A stretch of 8,923 nucleotides of DNA from Planctomycetota bacterium (GTDB lineage: Bacteria; Planctomycetota; UBA1135; UBA2386): assembly GCA_020425885.1 (NCBI GenBank), contig JAGQRA010000397.1:1-8923 (forward strand), given 5' to 3'. The position numbers and the translations under genes are program-made. Of the stretch, positions 1-7,256 are shown piece after piece. The notes below the pieces were generated by a model. It saw only the letters and a program-made list of their open reading frames with translations. It had not been told where the DNA came from and did no database searches. Position 1 is the stretch's first letter; each line of letters starts with the position of its first letter.

Positions 1-233
1 CCGCCGGCAAGCCGGCGACCAAGGCCTTCTACGGCATGTCGACCGGGCTCAACTTCGGTGATGGCATGGTGGCACCGAGCATGATCGAACTGCTACCGGA
101 GTTTCCGATCCTGATCGAGGCCGGCGACATGAAGGGGATCAGGTTCGTGCCGACCCACCGCTGCCGACGCCTGCTGCGGTTTCGTTTCGACCGAAGCTAC
201 GCCGCCTGGGTGCGCCTGGTCCAGGGTGGCTGA
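1..233 (+). CDS. C-terminal end of an unrecognised protein (5' end outside window)
   Basis: An open frame runs in from the left edge (first full codon at position 3) and ends at TGA 231-233, giving 76 visible residues. The peptide has a mixed, protein-like composition: a Gly/Met/Phe-containing stretch (FYGMSTGLNFGDGMVAPSM), then acidic and hydrophobic residues (IELLPEFPILIEAGD), then a basic tail rich in Arg and aromatics. I do not recognise the family. There is no transmembrane segment, metal motif or repeat in the visible part. An in-frame ATG at 36 exists, but the frame stays open upstream of it, so a start inside the window is unlikely. It is followed by a 102-base gap and then the glycosyltransferase pair on the same strand. 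The competing minus-strand frame here is rich in Arg, Ala and Val and looks like a composition shadow. Confidence 0.55.
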   Translation, partial: AGKPATKAFYGMSTGLNFGDGMVAPSMIELLPEFPILIEAGDMKGIRFVPTHRCRRLLRFRFDRSYAAWVRLVQGG

Positions 234-335
234 GGCCCCGCGGCGCGCGCGCCGGCCGACCGCAGCGGCGGACCGACGCCCACCGCAGACGACCATTCGT
301 TTCGCGGCGTCGTGCGCTAACCTTCTCGCCGCATC
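234..335 (+). other. Intergenic gap with a 14-base GC palindrome (241-254)
   Basis: This is the gap between the partial first gene and the GT39 gene. It contains a perfect self-complementary 14-mer at 241-254 (CGGCGCGCGCGCCG), eight bases after the upstream stop. With no loop it is a poor hairpin, and no T-run follows, so a terminator role is weak. In DNA this GC-rich, such palindromes are not rare. Any promoter for the glycosyltransferase pair should lie here, but I cannot point to convincing -35 and -10 boxes. No Shine-Dalgarno sequence is evident before the GTG start at 336. Confidence 0.3.
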
Positions 336-1997
336 GTGACCCCAGCTCCGACACCCAGCAGGACCGTACCCGGCGTCCCCCCGCGCGCGCTGCCGCTGCT
401 GGCGGTGTTCGTCGTCTGCGCGCTCGTGCTGCGGATCCCGCTGCTCTCTGACAGCATCTGGTTCGACGAGGCCTGCATGTCGAGCCAGCGTGTCGGCACC
501 TGGGAGCAGCTGCTCGCCACGATCTACGTCGACATCCACCCGCCGCTCTACATCACGTTCATGCACTTTTGGAACGCGATGTTCGGTGACGGCGAGGTCT
601 CGATGCGGCTGCCGGCGCTGATCGCCGGCCTCGCCTCGATCCCGCTCACGTTCTTCGCCGGCCGCCGCCTGGTCAGCGACACGGCGGCCCTCTGGGGCGC
701 GGCGCTGCTCGCGCTGTCACCGGTCCACATCTGGTACTCGGCCGAGGCCCGGCTCTACACGCCGATGCTGTGCTGCGCGCTGCTCGCGACCTACACCTTC
801 CATCGCATCGTCGACGGCGGCCCGCGGCCGTCGCGGCGGCTGTGGCTGCTGCACCTCGCCAACATCGCCGTGATGCTGGCCCTGCACTACTACCTCGCGC
901 TCTACGTCGTGCTGCTCGCCATGCTGGCGCCGTTGGCGACGCGAGGCCTCGGCGGCCGCGCCGGGCGGCTGCTCGGCTGGCATGGCTTCGGCCTGATGCT
1001 GCTGGCCGGCTTCGTCTATGGCAAGCAGATGCTCGGCGAGTTCGAGACCTCGCAGGCCTATCTGCGCGCGATGTCGCCGGCGGCGTTGTACGACCTGCTG
1101 TTCGACTGGTCCTTCAGCGGCCACACGCTCCGCGCCAGCGGCTCGAAGGTCGACCACGCCGCGGCCTGGGTGCAGCAGGGTCTGATGGTGATGCTCACAG
1201 GCTTCGGCCTGCTGCAGCTGTGGCGATGCCGCCGCGAACGTCCGGGTGGATTGTATCTGCCGCTCTACCTGCTCGTGATCCCCGGCTTCCTGGCTGCCAG
1301 CGCGCTGTTCGGTCTGGCCAACACCTACATCGAGCGCAGCTGCCTGCCGGCGTTGCCGTTCCTGTTCCTGCTCGTCGGTGCCGGCCTCGACGGCCTGCCG
1401 CGTCGCCTCTACCTGCCCGCCAGCGGCATCACCCTCGTGCTCGTCGCGTCGACCCTGATCTCGCTGTACCTGCATCGCGAGGTGCAGTGGACGGTCTACA
1501 AGCCCAAGTCCGACTGGCGTGCGGCCGCGACCTGGCTCGGCGCCGAGATCGATCGTGGCGCCGCCGGCCGGCCGGTGTTCACCTCGATGCCGAACCCGCG
1601 CCCGCTGCCGTACTACGACGCCCGCATCCAGGACGTGAAGACGCTGCAGCCCGGCACCGGCGCCGACGAGATCGGCCGCAAGGTCGAACGCCGCCTCGGA
1701 TCCTGGCTCGGCAAGCTCGCCAGTGACACGTTCCGCCGCTTCGACGAGCACAACGCGCGGCTGCTGGCCGACGCCAAGCTGCGCGTCTATCGCAGCGCCG
1801 GCGACCCCGCCGAGCTCGATCTCGAACACCGGCTCCGCCCCGGCGACGACACCTGCTACCTGGTGCGGAACGAATGGCACCCGCATCACACCGTCGACGA
1901 CTCCATCGAGAGGCTGCTGCAGCATCCGCGCGTGACCAAGCTCGAGACCCACCGCTTCCCCGGCATGACCGTCTACAAGGTGAGAGTCGCGAAGTGA
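336..1997 (+). CDS. GT39/ArnT-like polytopic membrane glycosyltransferase
   Basis: A 553-residue GT-C fold glycosyltransferase of the family 39 (PMT/ArnT-like) type. It is predicted to transfer a sugar from a polyprenyl-phosphate carrier to an acceptor on the outer face of the cytoplasmic membrane; the acceptor is unknown. A first membrane helix (about residues 18-37) is followed by an extracytoplasmic loop carrying WFDEA (42-46), the acidic motif expected for GT-C catalysis. Then comes HPPLY (68-72), a hallmark of this family, and SAEARLY (135-141), matching the family's usual S-x-E-x-R-x-Y block. About nine or ten hydrophobic helices end near residue 380. The remaining about 170 residues, opening with SDWRAAATWL, form a soluble C-terminal domain, probably periplasmic. 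Translation starts at GTG 336; the next in-frame start lies inside the first helix. The TGA stop overlaps the GTG start of the following GT2 gene. The family call is firm; sugar and acceptor are unknown. Confidence 0.88.
   Translation: MTPAPTPSRTVPGVPPRALPLLAVFVVCALVLRIPLLSDSIWFDEACMSSQRVGTWEQLLATIYVDIHPPLYITFMHFWNAMFGDGEVSMRLPALIAGLASIPLTFFAGRRLVSDTAALWGAALLALSPVHIWYSAEARLYTPMLCCALLATYTFHRIVDGGPRPSRRLWLLHLANIAVMLALHYYLALYVVLLAMLAPLATRGLGGRAGRLLGWHGFGLMLLAGFVYGKQMLGEFETSQAYLRAMSPAALYDLLFDWSFSGHTLRASGSKVDHAAAWVQQGLMVMLTGFGLLQLWRCRRERPGGLYLPLYLLVIPGFLAASALFGLANTYIERSCLPALPFLFLLVGAGLDGLPRRLYLPASGITLVLVASTLISLYLHREVQWTVYKPKSDWRAAATWLGAEIDRGAAGRPVFTSMPNPRPLPYYDARIQDVKTLQPGTGADEIGRKVERRLGSWLGKLASDTFRRFDEHNARLLADAKLRVYRSAGDPAELDLEHRLRPGDDTCYLVRNEWHPHHTVDDSIERLLQHPRVTKLETHRFPGMTVYKVRVAK
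1978..1983 (+). promoter_or_regulatory. Shine-Dalgarno-like AGGTGA before the GT2 gene
   Basis: AGGTGA lies inside the end of the GT39 gene, ten bases ahead of the GTG at 1994. It matches the anti-SD consensus and supports the GTG rather than the longer frame opening at 1874. The spacing is slightly long, and coupling through the overlapping stop and start may matter more. Confidence 0.45.
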
Positions 1998-2749
1998 GCC
2001 ACGGCGGCGACCCGGCGAGCTGCGACCTCTCGGTCGTCATCGCCTGCTACCAGGAGGAGAGCCACCTGGTGGAATCGGTCCGCCAGCTGCGCGAGGTGCT
2101 CGACGCCACCGGGCGCAGCTACGAGCTCGTCTTCCTCGAGGACAAGAGCACCGACCGTACGGCCGAGATCATCCGCGAACTCGTGCGCGACCGCGACGAC
2201 TGCACGGCCGTCTATCACGAGCACAACGTCGGTCGCGGCGGCACCGTGACCGAGGGCTTCGAGCTGTCGCGCGGCCGCATCACCGGCTTTCTCGACATCG
2301 ACCTCGAGGTCCATGCCCGTTTCATCCCGGCGGTGCTGGCGGCGATCGACGCCGGCGCCGACGGCGCCACCGCCTACCGCGGCTACAAGGTCGGCCTGCG
2401 CCCGACGAGCATCGTGCGCCACATCCTGAGCCAGGGCTACCGCTGGCTGTTCCGCATGCTGTTCCGGGTCCCGTTCAAGGACCCCGAGACCGGCTTCAAG
2501 TTCTTCCGCCGTGACAAGATCCTGCCGGTCGCACGCGCCACCCGGGACGTCCACTGGTTCTGGGACAGCGAGATCATGGTGCTCGCCCACCAGGCCGGAC
2601 TGAGGATCGTCGAGGTGCCGTGCCGCTTCGAGCGCCGGGCCGACAAGCAGTCGACCGTGCGCATCGTCAGCGACGTCTGCAAGTACCTGGTCGCGATCCG
2701 CGCCTTCCGGCGGCGCCAGCGCGCCGAACGCCGGGCGCGGCGCGACTGA
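1994..2749 (+). CDS. GT2 glycosyltransferase, dolichyl/polyprenyl-phosphate sugar synthase-like
   Basis: A 251-residue cytoplasmic GT-A fold enzyme resembling dolichyl-phosphate mannose/glucose synthases (DPM1/DPG type). These transfer a sugar from a nucleotide donor to a lipid phosphate. The sequence shows the opening beta strand LSVVIACYQEE (12-22), the nucleotide-binding acidic block FLEDKSTDRT (47-56), the HNVGRGG turn (77-83), the DxD-type metal motif DID (101-103) and KDPETGFKFF (162-171). WDSEI (190-194) fits the catalytic-base region, and EVPCRFERR (207-215) is the conserved strand before the usual basic loop. There is no C-terminal membrane helix pair; the protein ends in an Arg-rich tail (about 238-250) that could contact membrane phosphates. 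The GTG start overlaps the GT39 TGA in a GTGA arrangement, so the two are co-translated. Inference: it makes the lipid-linked donor used by the GT39 enzyme. The sugar identity cannot be read from sequence. Confidence 0.88.
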   Translation: MSHGGDPASCDLSVVIACYQEESHLVESVRQLREVLDATGRSYELVFLEDKSTDRTAEIIRELVRDRDDCTAVYHEHNVGRGGTVTEGFELSRGRITGFLDIDLEVHARFIPAVLAAIDAGADGATAYRGYKVGLRPTSIVRHILSQGYRWLFRMLFRVPFKDPETGFKFFRRDKILPVARATRDVHWFWDSEIMVLAHQAGLRIVEVPCRFERRADKQSTVRIVSDVCKYLVAIRAFRRRQRAERRARRD

Positions 2750-2754
2750 TCGCC

Positions 2755-2789
2755 ACCGAGACCTTGGCCGCGAGGCCGAGGTTCCCGGT
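2755..2789. terminator. Hairpin between convergent genes, GCGA tetraloop
   Basis: ACCTTGGCC (2761-2769) pairs with GGCCGAGGT (2774-2782), nine pairs with one G-T wobble, closing a four-base GCGA loop of the stable GNRA class. After a small internal loop, ACCG (2755-2758) can also pair with CGGT (2786-2789). It fills most of the 49-base gap between the GT2 stop (2749) and the stop of the convergent cytochrome gene (2799), the expected site of a bidirectional terminator. There is no long T-run on either side, so it is not a textbook intrinsic terminator; it could instead be a 3'-end stabiliser. Confidence 0.6.
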
Positions 2790-2798
2790 TGCCGCAGC

Positions 2799-5700
2799 TC
2801 AGTTGACCGTGAAGTCGGCCGACCGACCCGATTGCGGCGACAGCGGCATCAGCCAGTGCCGGTTGTCGAGGTCCTGAGCCCGCGGCGGCGTGAAGGGGCC
2901 GCCGCTGAGCGGCCCCACCTCGTCGAACACGCCGAGCACGATGACGCGACAGCGGGTCCCGATCGGCGTCGACGGCAGGGTGATACGCGCCATCGCGGCG
3001 CCACTGCTGATCGGCGCACTGAGCACGAACGGGCCGGGAACGACCGGGTTGGACCGCTTGGCTCCCGGTGCTGTTCCCCACCACGCGTTCAACGCTGTCG
3101 GGGTGCCGAAGTCGAGCTGACTCGACGCCCGCGCGCCGTTGCGGGCCCCCACGTTCGACACTCTGACGAAGCTCGAAGTGGCGGGATCGAACGCGAGCAC
3201 CTGGAGCAGGACGAACTTGCCGTTCGACACACCGTTCAGGGTCTCGACATCGAGCGTGACGTCGAACATCTGGGGCCCCAGCCGCCTGACCTTGACGTTT
3301 GAGGTCGTGAACGCCTCGTCGAGACCGGCGAAGGGGAACACCGTCGGCCGCGCCTTCAGGCTCGCCCCGCCGGCGCCCGAGATGATGGCGGTGCTGGAAT
3401 GTCTGGCGAGGTCGGTCATCGTGACCACGAGTCGGTATTCCTCGGGCGTCGTGACCGTCGGGAACAGACCGTGCGCCACCAGGGTGTCGGTGGTGCGCGC
3501 CGCACCGTGACGCTGCAGCGGGCCGAACGGAGCGAATGTCCCGTTGACCAGTCGCTCGACCTGGACCGTGTAGGTCACCGGCTCGGAGAACGTGACGAAG
3601 TGCTTGCTGATCCGCCCCGACACATAGTCGAACTCGACCTGCTGGAGCTGCGGCAGGTCGACGTCCACGGACTCCATCTGCGTCTGCGTGTTGAACACCG
3701 TCGGGTCGATGCCGAGGCCCGGGTGGGCAAGGTTGACCTCGTGCTCGTAGCCGTCCGGGTAGCCGTCACCATCCGAGTCGGCGGCGAGCGGATCGGTGCC
3801 GAGCGCGATCTCGAGCTGGCCCGCCAGACCGTCGTTGTCCTGGTCGACCGCGAAGCGGAAGCCGTTGCCGGGCGGCACACCGACGAACAGCAGCCCGACG
3901 CCGTTGCCGTGCGCGGCCTGCAGACCGTAGATGTCATCCGAGTAGTCGCCGGGCTGGCCGGGCTTCATGGTGTGGAAGCGCTGCGTCGCCGGATCGAACC
4001 ACATCGACAGCACGATCGGGCTGGCGAACGCCATGACCGTCAGATCGAAGTCGCCGTTGCTGGCCTGCCTGATCATCAGCTGGAGCTGCGAGGCCGCCGA
4101 CGCGTCGTACCAGACGGCCTGGTGCGCCCGCGGCGCGATGCCCTCGTCGAACTGGGCCACGAACGCCGCCGCGTTGATACGTTGCTGCTGCGTCGCGACC
4201 AGATCGGCGACCGTCGGATTCGGCGGTGCCGTGAAGAACGCGCCGGCATCGAAGAAGTGGATGATGTCGGGGTCGTCGCCGTCCTGCGACAGTCCGAAGC
4301 CGCCCTGCGGGCGATCGCCGATCGGCACGTTGTTGACCTTGGCGGGGCCGATCTTCTGCAGCAGCTTGTGACCGAGCTGACGCAGGTGGGCGACGTCCGA
4401 GCTGATCTGCGTCGGCAGCACCGACAGCACGTCCTGCTGGATGATGCCGTTCGAGCCCGACTCGGCGCCGTGGCATTGCACGCACCTGATCGGATTGAAC
4501 AGGGTCAGCACGTTGGTGTCGTTGTGGAACACGGACTGACCGGCCGAAGGGATGCCGGTCAGCAGCTGGTTCGTTCCGCTCTGCGACTCGACGAACTGCA
4601 ACGTCTTCGCATCGTCGAGCATGCGGTCGATGTGCTGCCGCGGGTTGGCCGCGCCCTGCAGCGAGAACACGAAGGCCTCGAAGTCGGCGAGCTCGCTCGA
4701 GCCGTTGCTGCCGACGGCCGTGCCGAGCGCGGGACCGCCGAGCAGGGCCGGGAAGGCGCCGTTGAAGTCGGACAGGGCGCGCTCGCCGCGCCAATGGTAG
4801 GGGAACGTGTCTTCGCTGCTGAACAGCGACTGCGTAACCATCACGTCCTTGCGGTCGAGCACGCCGTCCTCGAGGTGCCAGGCCAGGAGGTCCATGCCGC
4901 CGCGCGGGTGACAGGTGTTGCAGCTGACCTTGCCGACGATCGCCGGCGTCGCGAACGAATCGCGGGAGCGGTCGGCGTCGTACCAGATCTGCCGGCCGCG
5001 CTTGACGGCGGCGGGCAGCGGGTCGTGACCGAGCTTCAGGGTCGCCGCCGGCGTGAAGTTGCCGTGGATGACGATGGCGGTGATGTCGAAGCCGTAGATC
5101 TCGTTGCGGCCCCAGCCGTAGACCCAGACGACGTCGTCGGTGACGATGATGCTGCGCGGGATCGCCCCCTCCGGCAGCGGCACCGTCCGCACCAGCCGGC
5201 CGTTGCTGTCGACGATGCGCACGACGTCTCCGGTCGAGCTGGTGATGAAGCCGAGCCCGCTGAGGTCGTGGAAGCCGACGTCGATCGGAAACGAGGCCGG
5301 CTTGTCGGCGTCCTGCGGCACGTCGTCCAGCGTCATGGTGGTGACCACACCGGTGCTGGCCCGGAGCGTGATCCGGTTCTCGGCGAAGCGACCGCGGTGC
5401 TCGGGTTCGGTCTTGAACTGGTGGTTGATGGAGTCGACGCCGAGCACCCAGTAGGTCCCGTTCGGGTGCCTGTGGTGCCCGGTCAGCAGCGTGCCGGCGT
5501 TCTCGATGTAGGTCGTCACGTTGCCGGCCTCGTCGATGGCGAAGACATCCTGGTCCGGCTCGTCGCGGCGCACGACCTCGGCCTCGGCCTTGTTGCCGGT
5601 AAGCAGCCGCACCGTGGTGCCGTTGCCCGACAGATGGGCCGCGACATGGACGACGTTGTCGCCTTCTCCCGGCAGCTCCTCGATGTCGAGGAACATCGGC

Positions 5701-6302
5701 CGGGCCGCCGGGATGAAGTGGCGCGCGCTCTCGCGGAACGAGATCAGATCGATCTCGACGACGACGCCGCCCGATTCGACGACCTTGGGCTGGCCCGGGA
5801 CCTGGGTGACCTTGTCGTAGGCGCCGCCGCAGGACACGAAGGCCAGATCGCGTTCGTGGTCGACGACGATGTCCATCGGTTCGGACGGCAGCGGCAGATA
5901 GCCCTCGATGAAGCCGGTGTTGCGGTCGTGCAGGGCGACGCCGTGGGTACCACCGCCGACGACGAGCGCGAAGCTGCCGCCACCGGGTCGATCGTAGAGG
6001 GCGAGCGCGCTCGGGTTGTTGAGGGTGCGGAAGCTCGCCGCCGGGTCAGGCGCCGACGCGTTGGTGAAGTAGACCAACGTGCTGCCGTGCGTGTTGATCG
6101 CGTAGAGGCGTCCGGCAGGCTCGTCGATGGCCATGCCCCGGATCGTCTCGACGTTGAAATTGGTCGCCGCCCGGCGGCTGTTGTCCGGAGGGACCGTGTA
6201 GGCGCTGAGCTGAGCCGCCAGCTCTGGCGCGCACAGCAACCCGAGCGAGGCGAGGAGAACGCCGCGGACGAGGCGGCCATTGGCATCGGAATGCGGGATC
6301 AT
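2799..6302 (-). CDS. Exported beta-propeller / di-heme cytochrome c (CCP/MauG-like) multidomain protein
   Basis: A 1167-residue protein with a probable Sec signal (basic start, hydrophobic stretch about 11-24, cleavage near LAA at 28-30). Residues about 45-430 read as a YncE/YVTN-type beta-propeller. AVKRGRQIWYDADRSRDS then opens a cytochrome module. Two c-heme sites follow, CNTCH (461-465) and CVQCH (607-611), 146 residues apart, with FPYHWRGER (500-508) between them; this order matches di-heme cytochrome c peroxidase/MauG relatives. The later GFGLSQDG (668-675) matches the family's GFGxxHDG block, but with Gln673 in place of His. DQDNDGLAGQLE (820-831) and DSDGDGYPDGYE (842-853) are EF-hand/TSP3-like calcium loops. 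The last about 300 residues are beta-rich, with no anchor or sorting motif seen. Heme attachment puts it outside the cytoplasm. Peroxidase, oxidase or electron-transfer function is not decided by sequence. It runs convergent to the glycosyltransferase genes and downstream of pus10 on the same strand. Confidence 0.85.
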   Translation of the reverse strand: MIPHSDANGRLVRGVLLASLGLLCAPELAAQLSAYTVPPDNSRRAATNFNVETIRGMAIDEPAGRLYAINTHGSTLVYFTNASAPDPAASFRTLNNPSALALYDRPGGGSFALVVGGGTHGVALHDRNTGFIEGYLPLPSEPMDIVVDHERDLAFVSCGGAYDKVTQVPGQPKVVESGGVVVEIDLISFRESARHFIPAARPMFLDIEELPGEGDNVVHVAAHLSGNGTTVRLLTGNKAEAEVVRRDEPDQDVFAIDEAGNVTTYIENAGTLLTGHHRHPNGTYWVLGVDSINHQFKTEPEHRGRFAENRITLRASTGVVTTMTLDDVPQDADKPASFPIDVGFHDLSGLGFITSSTGDVVRIVDSNGRLVRTVPLPEGAIPRSIIVTDDVVWVYGWGRNEIYGFDITAIVIHGNFTPAATLKLGHDPLPAAVKRGRQIWYDADRSRDSFATPAIVGKVSCNTCHPRGGMDLLAWHLEDGVLDRKDVMVTQSLFSSEDTFPYHWRGERALSDFNGAFPALLGGPALGTAVGSNGSSELADFEAFVFSLQGAANPRQHIDRMLDDAKTLQFVESQSGTNQLLTGIPSAGQSVFHNDTNVLTLFNPIRCVQCHGAESGSNGIIQQDVLSVLPTQISSDVAHLRQLGHKLLQKIGPAKVNNVPIGDRPQGGFGLSQDGDDPDIIHFFDAGAFFTAPPNPTVADLVATQQQRINAAAFVAQFDEGIAPRAHQAVWYDASAASQLQLMIRQASNGDFDLTVMAFASPIVLSMWFDPATQRFHTMKPGQPGDYSDDIYGLQAAHGNGVGLLFVGVPPGNGFRFAVDQDNDGLAGQLEIALGTDPLAADSDGDGYPDGYEHEVNLAHPGLGIDPTVFNTQTQMESVDVDLPQLQQVEFDYVSGRISKHFVTFSEPVTYTVQVERLVNGTFAPFGPLQRHGAARTTDTLVAHGLFPTVTTPEEYRLVVTMTDLARHSSTAIISGAGGASLKARPTVFPFAGLDEAFTTSNVKVRRLGPQMFDVTLDVETLNGVSNGKFVLLQVLAFDPATSSFVRVSNVGARNGARASSQLDFGTPTALNAWWGTAPGAKRSNPVVPGPFVLSAPISSGAAMARITLPSTPIGTRCRVIVLGVFDEVGPLSGGPFTPPRAQDLDNRHWLMPLSPQSGRSADFTVN

Positions 6303-6369
6303 CGTGCATGTCCGTGTCGCCGCCCCACCCGTGAGTTTCGCAAACCCGGCAAACGTCGTGACCGGGCAC

Positions 6370-6413
6370 CGCGGCCGTCAGCGGCGGCCGTGATCGTGAT
6401 CGGCGCGGATCAC
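6370..6413 (-). terminator. Two short hairpins after pus10, possible terminator or leader
   Basis: At 6396-6413, GTGATC and GATCAC can pair around a six-base loop, overlapping the pus10 stop codon. At 6370-6392, an eight-pair GC-rich stem (with one G-T wobble) closes a seven-base loop TCAGCGG. On the minus strand these follow the pus10 stop directly and precede the cytochrome start by about 70 bases. No U-tract follows, so termination is uncertain. The promoter of the cytochrome gene should lie between here and 6303, but I cannot place its boxes. Confidence 0.3.
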
Positions 6414-7252
6414 TGCGGCGGCGCCAGCGCCGGCTCGGACGGCAGCCGCGGGCCGTCGATGTCGTCGGTCAGGATCTCGTCGACATCGAGCTGCCGACAC
6501 GAACAACCGACCCCGAGCAACGAGCTCAGCGACGGCGTCGTGCGGCCGTCGTCGCCGGAGATCCACTCCTTGACGTAGGTGCCGTGCTGGCACAGGACGC
6601 GCAGCTCGACCTCGTTCTCGCCGCTGCGGGTCAACGACAGCACGCGCAACGAGCGCTCGCGGTCCAGGTCGGCGCGCCGGTGCGCGACCCGCTGCGGCGT
6701 GCGCTGCACGACGACGCCGGCGAAAGCGCCCGCCGCCGCCAGCCGGTCCGCGTCGAGCTCGCCATCGAGGCTGACATCGGCGCGGTAGATCTTGTCGAAG
6801 TGCGTGTTCTTCCAGTAGACGACGCGTTCACGGGCGACGCGCACGAACGGCTCCAGCTCGATCGCGCCGTCGGCCCGCTGGACGATCTCCGCGCGCAGCT
6901 CCTCGAGATCGACGTCGGGGTTGCGGCAGCCGATCACCTCGAACACGAACGGCCGGCCGCGACCCAGCATGAGGACGTCGATGTCCTCGCGGCCGGCGCC
7001 GTGGAACTTGCCGGCCTTGGCCTGCAGGCGCGGCAGGATGCGTCGCCCGAGCAGCTCCTGCACCGACTCCTTGGTCAGCTTGCCGAAGCCGTCGCACTGT
7101 TTACAGCCGCGCCGCCGCCGCCGATCGCCCTTGCACTTGGGGCAGTAGAAGATCGTCTGCGGCAGACCGCGGACCAGCTTGCGATAGCGTGACTCGAGCC
7201 AGAGGTTGCTGCGCGGCCCGCCCGCGGGCACAGGGTTGCTGACCGGTTCCAT
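6410..7252 (-). CDS. pus10: Pus10-type tRNA pseudouridine synthase, bacterial, short form without THUMP domain
   Basis: A 280-residue homologue of Pus10, which in archaea makes pseudouridine 54 and 55 in the tRNA T-arm. The diagnostic blocks are in order. RYRKLVRGLPQT (22-33) comes first, then a zinc-knuckle-like region with CPKC (37-40) and CKQC (50-53). KFHGAGREDIDVLMLGRGRP (82-101) follows, with Asp90 of GRED the expected catalytic nucleophile. FDKIYRADV (152-160) carries the conserved motif II Tyr156, QRTPQRVAHRRAD (183-195) is present, and GTYVKEWISGDDGRTTPS (224-241) includes the last core motif. Archaeal Pus10 is usually about 400 residues or more because of an N-terminal THUMP-containing region, which is absent here. 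The frame is open upstream to 7591, but that part overlaps the receiver gene and shows no Pus10-like residues, so ATG 7252 is chosen. No Shine-Dalgarno is evident; a hairpin sits four bases upstream. It is probably co-transcribed with the receiver gene, 44 bases away. Confidence 0.93.
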   Translation of the reverse strand: MEPVSNPVPAGGPRSNLWLESRYRKLVRGLPQTIFYCPKCKGDRRRRRGCKQCDGFGKLTKESVQELLGRRILPRLQAKAGKFHGAGREDIDVLMLGRGRPFVFEVIGCRNPDVDLEELRAEIVQRADGAIELEPFVRVARERVVYWKNTHFDKIYRADVSLDGELDADRLAAAGAFAGVVVQRTPQRVAHRRADLDRERSLRVLSLTRSGENEVELRVLCQHGTYVKEWISGDDGRTTPSLSSLLGVGCSCRQLDVDEILTDDIDGPRLPSEPALAPPQ

Positions 7253-7256
7253 TTCT

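Noticed and set aside
241..254. Perfect 14-base GC palindrome as an operator or recombination site
   Set aside because: It is made only of C and G in strongly GC-rich DNA, has no second copy nearby, and is compatible with chance.
717..1952. A 411-codon minus-strand open frame opposite the GT39 gene
   Set aside because: It is rich in Gln, Ala, Arg and Val with no domain signature, and overlaps a gene with clear GT-C motifs. It is a shadow of GC-biased codon use.
3399..6578. A 1059-codon open frame on the plus strand, antisense to nearly the whole cytochrome gene
   Set aside because: Its composition (Arg, Val, Asp, His and Gly repeats without motifs) is the typical mirror of a GC-rich coding strand. 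The minus-strand product has a signal peptide, two CxxCH sites and calcium loops, so it is the real gene.
7090..7135. CPKC/CKQC with an Arg run as a separate zinc-finger or DnaJ-like gene
   Set aside because: The cysteines sit between the RYRKLVRG and GREDID blocks in the same frame, matching the place of the cysteine segment in the Pus10 family.
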